Below, piece after piece: positions 54,226 to 64,000 of a stretch of DNA of 64,000 nucleotides. Every line of letters begins with the position of its first letter. Position 1 is the first letter of the stretch. Source of the DNA: Planctomycetota bacterium (GTDB taxonomy: Bacteria > Planctomycetota > UBA8742 > UBA2392); NCBI GenBank assembly GCA_020638675.1, contig JACKID010000002.1, positions 186,001 to 250,000 on the forward strand, in the 5' to 3' direction. The notes under the pieces are model-generated. The model made no database searches. It was given only the letters and a program-made list of their open reading frames with translations, and was not told where the DNA came from. Made by a program: the position numbers and the translations under genes.

Positions 54226-54662
54226 AGCCGCTGATGTTTGCACTCTGCCTACTGCTTACAGGCGCCTGTGTTCTGTTGACCGCCTGTGAGGACGAGTTCG
54301 GGAATGGCGCCAATCGCGGCCGTATCGTCGAGCAGGATCGACTGGACAACCCGCTCGTGGACATCACGCCGGTAGACTCCGCTGTACAGACCGAAGCGGT
54401 CACAGCCATGGGTACGATCGCCCAGCAGGTGAAGTTGAAAGCCAGCTTCGCCAGCGACCGTGCTGCTTTCTACCGATCCATTAGCGGCAAGCTTGACGCA
54501 GCAAAGTGTTCCAAACTCGGCATCACTGAGGACACTTTGAAGGGCACTTACTACCAAGCGAGCGACTACTCGCTCGTGATCAGCGGCAGAAAACTCACGA
54601 TCCACGCGGCCGAAGTTGGCTCGCGCGGTAGGGTTGAGCCCCGCAGCTACGACGTCCCGTAG
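54222..54662 (+). CDS. Small lipoprotein, coupled to upstream gene
   Basis: The protein is 146 aa from the ATG at 54222. The lipoprotein signal (FALCLLLTGACVLLTACEDE) has two possible lipobox Cys, of which TAC at about residue 22 is the better. The mature part is Asp/Thr/Ala-rich (NPLVDITPVDSAVQTEAVTA), with a helical second half and a beta-like end (YSLVISGRKLTIHAAEV). No family recognised. Translational coupling by ATGA suggests it acts with the secreted protein at 52732. Confidence 0.65.
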   Translation: MKPLMFALCLLLTGACVLLTACEDEFGNGANRGRIVEQDRLDNPLVDITPVDSAVQTEAVTAMGTIAQQVKLKASFASDRAAFYRSISGKLDAAKCSKLGITEDTLKGTYYQASDYSLVISGRKLTIHAAEVGSRGRVEPRSYDVP

Positions 54663-54663
54663 G

Positions 54664-55935
54664 CTAGGTAGGCTTCGGACGACGCCCGGAGAGTTTGCTG
54701 TCTCGATGCGGCTGCTGATCAAGCCGCTCTGGGTGCACGATTGCGCCGGCGCATGCGGCCGTGGCCGCCGCGACGATTCCCGCCCGCCAGCAGTTGGCCT
54801 CGCCTGTCACACATGTAACAAGCGCGCCGTCGCCGCACAGGGAAGCGACCGGCGTGCCGGGCGGATACACATGCACGCCGCCCTCCACGAGCTGCCCGAT
54901 CACGTCATGCGCCAGCGCGGACTCGTACACCTCGCGGCTGTCCGGCACGATGGCGCATTCCACCTGCGGGCTCTTGCGGCGCAGCTTGATGATCTCGGCG
55001 GCGGTCTTCAGCGCTTCGTGCCCGCAGGTTGACTGCCCGCCGATCACGACGCGCCGCACGGGCTCGCCGCTCGCTTCACCGATGGTGCGCCATTGGTCCA
55101 CACCTTCGGGCGGCACGACGCTTATCTGTGCATGCGCCAGGTCGGCCGTGGCGCGGTGCGCGTAGGCGGCGTCCTTCTCCGGCTCGATCGTCGTGTACGG
55201 TCGCGCGATGCGCTTGTTGAGCTCGGCCACGCCTGCGCGGTCCGGCAGGCACATCACGCCCGCCACGCCCGCGTGCGCGGCCTGCGCGCAGAGCCCCATG
55301 CGCTCGTGCAGCGCCAGGGTTGCCAGCCCGTCGCCGCCGATTTCAAGCGCGCGCCCGAGCAGGCGGTCGCGTCCCAGTTCGCGCCGCAGTGTGAAGAACA
55401 CGTCGCGCCCGGAAACCAGCGCCTGCCGCTGGCCCGCCAGGTCGGCGCGCACGCTTTGCGGCACGGTGACAGAAAGGGGCCTGCCGGCAAGCAGCCCGGC
55501 CAGGTCGCGCACCGTGCCGCGCAGCCCCAGCGCACCGATTCCGCCAAGCAGGTGGATTTCGGGCAGGTTGGAGACGGCCAGTTCGCCCGGCACAACCAGT
55601 GCGTTATCGAGGCAGTGTGCCAACTCGCAACCGGCGCGGGCGATGATGCGGGTGACGCCCGCCTGCGCGGCTGCATCCATCAACTGTTTGCGTCGCCCGG
55701 CCGCGGCTGCGTCGGGCGCGGGCAGGTTGTCATCGCTGAACAGCACGACGCGCGCGGGATCGGCCACTTTGTCGCCACCGGCAAGCCGAAACGCCTTCAG
55801 CGCCGCAAGCCCGTCGCGTGGGCCAAGCACAATCAGGTGCGGCTGCACGCCGATGCGGTCACCCGGCGCAATGTTGCGCGCGGCAGTGACGCCTTGCAGC
55901 AAACGGGTGACAGCGGTTTGAGGTGTATGCGGCAT
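54664..55935 (-). CDS. Divergent LeuC/aconitase-superfamily protein, possibly inactive
   Basis: The protein is 423 aa from the ATG at 55935. The layout matches the large subunit of 3-isopropylmalate dehydratase: an N-terminal GPRDGLAALKAFRLAGGDKV block, a middle VPGELAVSNLPEIHLLGGIG block, and FTLRRELGRDRLLGRALEIG, where LeuC has its IGEIGVDGATYKAVEF-like segment. It is probably of normal length. The [4Fe-4S] ligand positions look altered: the usual IGSCTNG is IGGQSTCG, and the usual PTCGPCLGG is PVASLCGDG. The substrate His/Ser region (ADSHT in LeuC) is VSNLPE. It may be a non-enzymatic paralogue or use another chemistry. No leuD is adjacent. Its end lies one base beyond the convergent lipoprotein gene ending at 54662. 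Confidence 0.7.
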   Translation of the reverse strand: MPHTPQTAVTRLLQGVTAARNIAPGDRIGVQPHLIVLGPRDGLAALKAFRLAGGDKVADPARVVLFSDDNLPAPDAAAAGRRKQLMDAAAQAGVTRIIARAGCELAHCLDNALVVPGELAVSNLPEIHLLGGIGALGLRGTVRDLAGLLAGRPLSVTVPQSVRADLAGQRQALVSGRDVFFTLRRELGRDRLLGRALEIGGDGLATLALHERMGLCAQAAHAGVAGVMCLPDRAGVAELNKRIARPYTTIEPEKDAAYAHRATADLAHAQISVVPPEGVDQWRTIGEASGEPVRRVVIGGQSTCGHEALKTAAEIIKLRRKSPQVECAIVPDSREVYESALAHDVIGQLVEGGVHVYPPGTPVASLCGDGALVTCVTGEANCWRAGIVAAATAACAGAIVHPERLDQQPHRDSKLSGRRPKPT

Positions 55936-55973
55936 GGTTCGGGCCAACAGACATAGAGAACTACTTTAGTATT

Positions 55974-56480
55974 TGGACAGGACAGTCAGGACATTTAGGA
56001 CATTGGCATCACTTCCCTACTGGTCCAGGAGCCATCCCATGCGTCATGAAGAACTTACCCATCGAATCATCGGCATCTGCATTGATGTGTTTCGAGAACT
56101 TGGTGCCGGTTTCAGTGAATCCGTTTACCACAAGGCTCTGCTGATCGCACTCAAGCAGGCTGGTTTCAACGCGCAAAGCGAAGTAGCGGTTGAAGTGTTG
56201 TTCAGAGGCGAAGTCGTTGGGAGCTTTTTTGCAGACATCATGGTCGATGAAACCGTGATCATTGAGCTGAAGGCCGTCGCAAAACTCTTGCCCGAACACC
56301 AATCGCAGGTCATCAACTACCTGAAGGGCACCGGTAAGGAGGTCGGCCTGCTCGTGAACTTTGGCGGCCGTCGCTTGGACTTCAAGCGACTGGAACACCC
56401 GGAACTGTTTGATGCGCGCGAATAGCCACTGCTGGAACAACACGCAACCCGCTTCCTGGACGTCCTGACTGTCCTGTCCA
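55974..56480. mobile_element. Inverted-repeat-bounded GxxExxY cassette (candidate mobile element)
   Basis: A perfect 19-bp inverted repeat, TGGACAGGACAGTCAGGAC (55974-55992) and its complement (56462-56480), brackets one gene (56039-56425). The left arm continues with further GGACA units. There is no transposase and no visible target-site duplication. The interval lies between two minus-strand genes while its own gene is on the plus strand. Mobility is inferred, not shown. Confidence 0.55.
56039..56425 (+). CDS. GxxExxY family protein (predicted PD-(D/E)XK nuclease fold)
   Basis: The protein is 128 aa from the ATG at 56039, with AGGAG seven bases upstream. The naming motif is present as GFSESVY in FRELGAGFSESVYHKALLIA. 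SFFADIMVDETVIIELKAVA contains the D-x6-E-x-K arrangement of PD-(D/E)XK enzymes (Asp, then ELK). KLLPEHQSQVINYLKGTGKE and GLLVNFGGRRLDFKRL complete the family pattern. The biological role is not established. The frame could start at 55973, but then the first residues would be a translation of the repeat. The gene is bounded by the inverted repeats described above. Confidence 0.9.
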   Translation: MRHEELTHRIIGICIDVFRELGAGFSESVYHKALLIALKQAGFNAQSEVAVEVLFRGEVVGSFFADIMVDETVIIELKAVAKLLPEHQSQVINYLKGTGKEVGLLVNFGGRRLDFKRLEHPELFDARE

Positions 56481-56493
56481 TGTGGCAGTTCGG

Positions 56494-59451
<2,958 letters not shown>

Positions 59452-59574
59452 GGGCGCGAAGATACAGCGCGCCGCCCGAAAGGGAACGGTGTGGGCAAAC
59501 TCCGGATAGGGGCTGCCGCAGACGCCCCGTCCGACTACACTGGGTCCCCCGTTTCGGCCCCTGGGGCGCACATA

Positions 59575-60870
59575 TTGCTTCGCGCACTTTCGGCAATCCT
59601 GCTGGCTTTACCGTGGCTGCTGGCAAGCGGGTCTCCGCTGGCCCAGGACGCTGCGTGGACGCTGACCCGCGTCAACGGCAACGACGGCAAGGCTTTCCGC
59701 GTTGAGGTTTCCCGCCGCGGCGGCGCGCCGGAAGTACGCCCGAACGGCTCAAGCTACTTTCTCGGCGGCGACCAGTTCACCGAGGATCCACCCGTCTGGT
59801 ACGTCGACGGCACCACGGTCAGCCCGGTACTGGGCTACAAGCGCGGCAGCGGCAAACGCGTCAGCCTTGAGCTGGTGCAGTCGGGCGGCGCGACGTTCAT
59901 CACCTACGTCCGCGACGGCGTCAACGAGTTCTGGAAGCTCAAGGGCGCCGAGGCCGAGCAAGTACGCCTGAATACCGGCAAGGCGTTCGCCATGCGCGCC
60001 CGCATCACCCGCGGCGGCGAGCGCGTCTTCCTGTACGACACGGACTACGAAGGCCGCAACAGCATCTACGAAATCAAGGGAACCACGGCCGAGCCGCTGG
60101 TATTGAGCGACAAGGCCAACCACGGCGGCGCAAGCTACGCCTGGTGGACCGACAACCGGCTGCTGGTGGCGTTCTACAGCGCCGGGACATACGACTTCTA
60201 CTGGCTGAAGGACGGGACGTTCGTGCCCTGCTGGGAGCGCAACGGAGTCGAGGACTACGACCGTCAGGTGGACCGCATCCTGAGCCTGATCGCCGGCGGG
60301 CGGCTGTACCTCAACGTCGTCTGCAACGACAAGTCGGCGAGCATCTGGACGGTCGACGCTGACGGGCTCGCGCCGGTAGTCCATGCCGACGCCGCCCGGG
60401 TCTACGCCTGGGACGACGGCGCGCGCACGTGCGTCAACGACGCCGGGCTCTACTTCGTCGCCGAGAACCAAGGCAAGCAGAACCAGGTGTTTCTAGCGAA
60501 CGGCGCGAGCATCACGCCGCTGAAGTCCGGCGACGGCCCGCTGGTGGCGGCGTTCATCCACTGCAAAGGCGGGGCCGTGCTCGCGGGCGGCAGCATGATC
60601 GACGGCACCAGCGCAACGCCGCTCCCGGCCGACGAATCCGAGCAGCCCGGCACATATGAGCTGGCCGCACGCCTGGGCGGTTTTGACCTGCTGCAGCGCG
60701 GCAGCAAGCTCTATCGCTACCAGCAAGGCAAGCTCAATGAGCAGAAGCTGGAGGGCGCACCAGCCGACTTCGGGCGGATCGTCGGCTCATGGAACGTCGG
60801 CGAGCGCGCCTACCTGATCGAGCGCGTCGGCGGCGACCTGCTTGAATTCCGGCTCTGGAAGCTTGAGTAG
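59575..60870 (+). CDS. Secreted beta-propeller-like hypothetical protein
   Basis: The protein is 431 aa if started at the TTG at 59575, which opens directly onto a signal peptide (LRALSAILLALPWLLASGSP). A GTG at 59491 with a better AGGGA ribosome-binding site would give 28 more residues before the signal. The mature sequence has repeated short beta-like units, many with aromatic-Asp turns (FLYDTDYEGRNSIYEIKG, FYSAGTYDFYWLKDGTF, YRYQQGKLNEQKL), suggesting a beta-propeller. No catalytic residues evident; function unknown. The stop codon is part of the outer stem of the hairpin cluster that follows. Confidence 0.7.
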   Translation: MLRALSAILLALPWLLASGSPLAQDAAWTLTRVNGNDGKAFRVEVSRRGGAPEVRPNGSSYFLGGDQFTEDPPVWYVDGTTVSPVLGYKRGSGKRVSLELVQSGGATFITYVRDGVNEFWKLKGAEAEQVRLNTGKAFAMRARITRGGERVFLYDTDYEGRNSIYEIKGTTAEPLVLSDKANHGGASYAWWTDNRLLVAFYSAGTYDFYWLKDGTFVPCWERNGVEDYDRQVDRILSLIAGGRLYLNVVCNDKSASIWTVDADGLAPVVHADAARVYAWDDGARTCVNDAGLYFVAENQGKQNQVFLANGASITPLKSGDGPLVAAFIHCKGGAVLAGGSMIDGTSATPLPADESEQPGTYELAARLGGFDLLQRGSKLYRYQQGKLNEQKLEGAPADFGRIVGSWNVGERAYLIERVGGDLLEFRLWKLE

Positions 60871-60970
60871 CATCGGCGTCCCGCCGATGTAGTCGGCACT
60901 GGCCGGAGGCCGATGCAAGGACAGGCCAGAGGCCCGTCCAAGCGCCATCGGCTGGAAGCCAATGCTACTC
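60865..60970. repeat. Multi-hairpin palindrome cluster (copy C)
   Basis: A perfect outer stem GAGTAGCAT/ATGCTACTC (60865-60873 with 60962-60970) includes the stop codons of both convergent genes. It encloses 60871-60878/60882-60889 (loop TCC), 60901-60904/60908-60911 (loop GGA), 60919-60927/60931-60939 (loop AGA, one mismatch) and 60950-60953/60957-60960 (loop GGA). Confidence 0.85.
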
Positions 60971-61375
60971 GTCGGTCTTCTTGAGTCGCTGGCTGCGCTG
61001 GACCAGCGCCTTCTTCTGGAACTCGCGGAATTGCGGGCAGTCGCGCAGGGGCGTGAGGTCCGGGTCGTTGGTCAGGTGCTCGAAATCCGTGAACCCAAGC
61101 TGGCAGGCCTTCTCCAGCGCGGCCAGCGCTTCCTCAGTGCGCCCGAGGCAGCAAAGCCCGCAGGCGTAGTTGTAGTGATGGCGCGGGTTGTCCGGCTCGG
61201 CCTTCAGCAGCTCGGCTGACGCCTGCAGGGCGTCCGCATGCCGCCCGGCCGCGGCGTAGGTGACCACCAACCCGTCCAGCACGCGGCGCGAGCGCGGATA
61301 CAACGTTCGGCCTAGCTCATAGAGCCCCAGCTCGAAGTTGATGGAGAGTTCGTCGTGCGATTCCGATTGCTTCAT
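60965..61375 (-). CDS. Small TPR-like protein
   Basis: The protein is 136 aa from the ATG at 61375 (MKQSESHDELSINFELGLYE). Helical repeats with TPR spacing are visible: YELGRTLYPRSRRVLDGLVV, YAAAGRHADALQASAELLKA, and HHYNYACGLCCLGRTEEALA followed by a third helix pair (ALEKACQLGFTDFEHLTNDP). No signal peptide. It probably mediates protein contacts; the partner is unknown. The stop lies inside the hairpin cluster shared with the convergent gene. Confidence 0.75.
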   Translation of the reverse strand: MKQSESHDELSINFELGLYELGRTLYPRSRRVLDGLVVTYAAAGRHADALQASAELLKAEPDNPRHHYNYACGLCCLGRTEEALAALEKACQLGFTDFEHLTNDPDLTPLRDCPQFREFQKKALVQRSQRLKKTDE

Positions 61376-61491
61376 CCGGGGATATATCAACACAGACGGG
61401 CATCTGCGGCAACGGTGCAAAACCGCCCCCCGTATGGCATAAGGGGGCATCGCCAGTCGTTACGCTGTGAGACAAGTGACAAGGGGACGAG

Positions 61492-64000
<2,509 letters not shown>

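Noticed and set aside
54664..55935. Annotation as functional 3-isopropylmalate dehydratase large subunit
   Set aside because: The three expected cluster Cys positions and the DSHT-type block are not present, and no leuD lies nearby.
55973..56038. Longer GxxExxY protein starting in the left inverted repeat
   Set aside because: The extra residues (MDRTVRTFRT) are a translation of the GGACA repeat; the ATG at 56039 has a proper ribosome-binding site.

Overview
The window is a high-GC, gene-dense stretch from a diderm bacterium: it encodes outer-membrane-type efflux components, many signal-peptide lipoproteins and RND pumps. I cannot name the species. The mix of secreted parallel beta-helix proteins, a DUF3160 protein, an orphan PTS enzyme I, PrkA, a GxxExxY protein and many intergenic palindromic repeats suits an environmental lineage such as Planctomycetota or a neighbouring phylum. 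That is a weak inference. No rRNA, tRNA or CRISPR array was recognised. Both ends are cut: a lipoprotein gene on the left and an aconitase gene on the right.

Layout. 1-12.4 kb: two divergent lipoproteins, a receiver-PilZ protein, valyl-tRNA synthetase, a DUF3160 protein and an RND transporter with an inserted PDZ domain. 12.5-20.6 kb: an Rrf2-type regulator is translationally coupled to a giant two-headed ATP-dependent activase of the 2-hydroxyacyl-CoA dehydratase class; a coiled-coil/PDZ protein and a dehydratase-like partner follow, and the run ends in a clear terminator. 20.7-34.9 kb, mostly minus strand: a coiled-coil membrane protein, a PII-like protein, a toxin-antitoxin pair, a TPR/ImpE-like protein, a membrane protein, PrkA, a large MscS channel, PTS enzyme I, a zinc-ribbon protein and a probable selenoprotein. 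35-41 kb: small genes (YkgJ-like, thioesterase, DinB-like) and two beta-helix proteins. 41.1-49.2 kb: a probable metal-efflux operon (4Fe-4S membrane protein, small His/Cys protein, outer-membrane channel, adaptor, RND pump, His-rich lipoprotein). 49.2-64 kb: SecA, two secreted proteins, a degenerate LeuC-like protein, an inverted-repeat-bounded GxxExxY gene, PurL with a PurS-like N-terminus, a secreted protein, a TPR protein and aconitase A.

The strongest unusual signals are these. (1) An in-frame UGA at 34708-34710 falls exactly on the first redox Cys position of a thioredoxin-like motif (W-U-A-G-C). A hairpin with bacterial SECIS geometry lies just downstream, and the same protein carries a TPR region and a DsbD-alpha-like C-terminal Cys pair. 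(2) Three separate intergenic elements (3404-3506, 35716-35789, 60865-60970) share one architecture, an outer stem enclosing three or four hairpins with three-base loops (mostly TCC/GGA), although their stem sequences differ. (3) A GxxExxY (PD-(D/E)XK-type) gene is bracketed by a perfect 19-bp inverted repeat. Several other short-motif inverted repeats (ACCACGAA, CACAGAG, GTCAGTG types) sit at gene boundaries.

The activase operon, the selenoprotein and the Cys-rich Rrf2 regulator point to low-potential redox or thiol chemistry, so an anaerobic or facultative lifestyle is plausible. This is inference.
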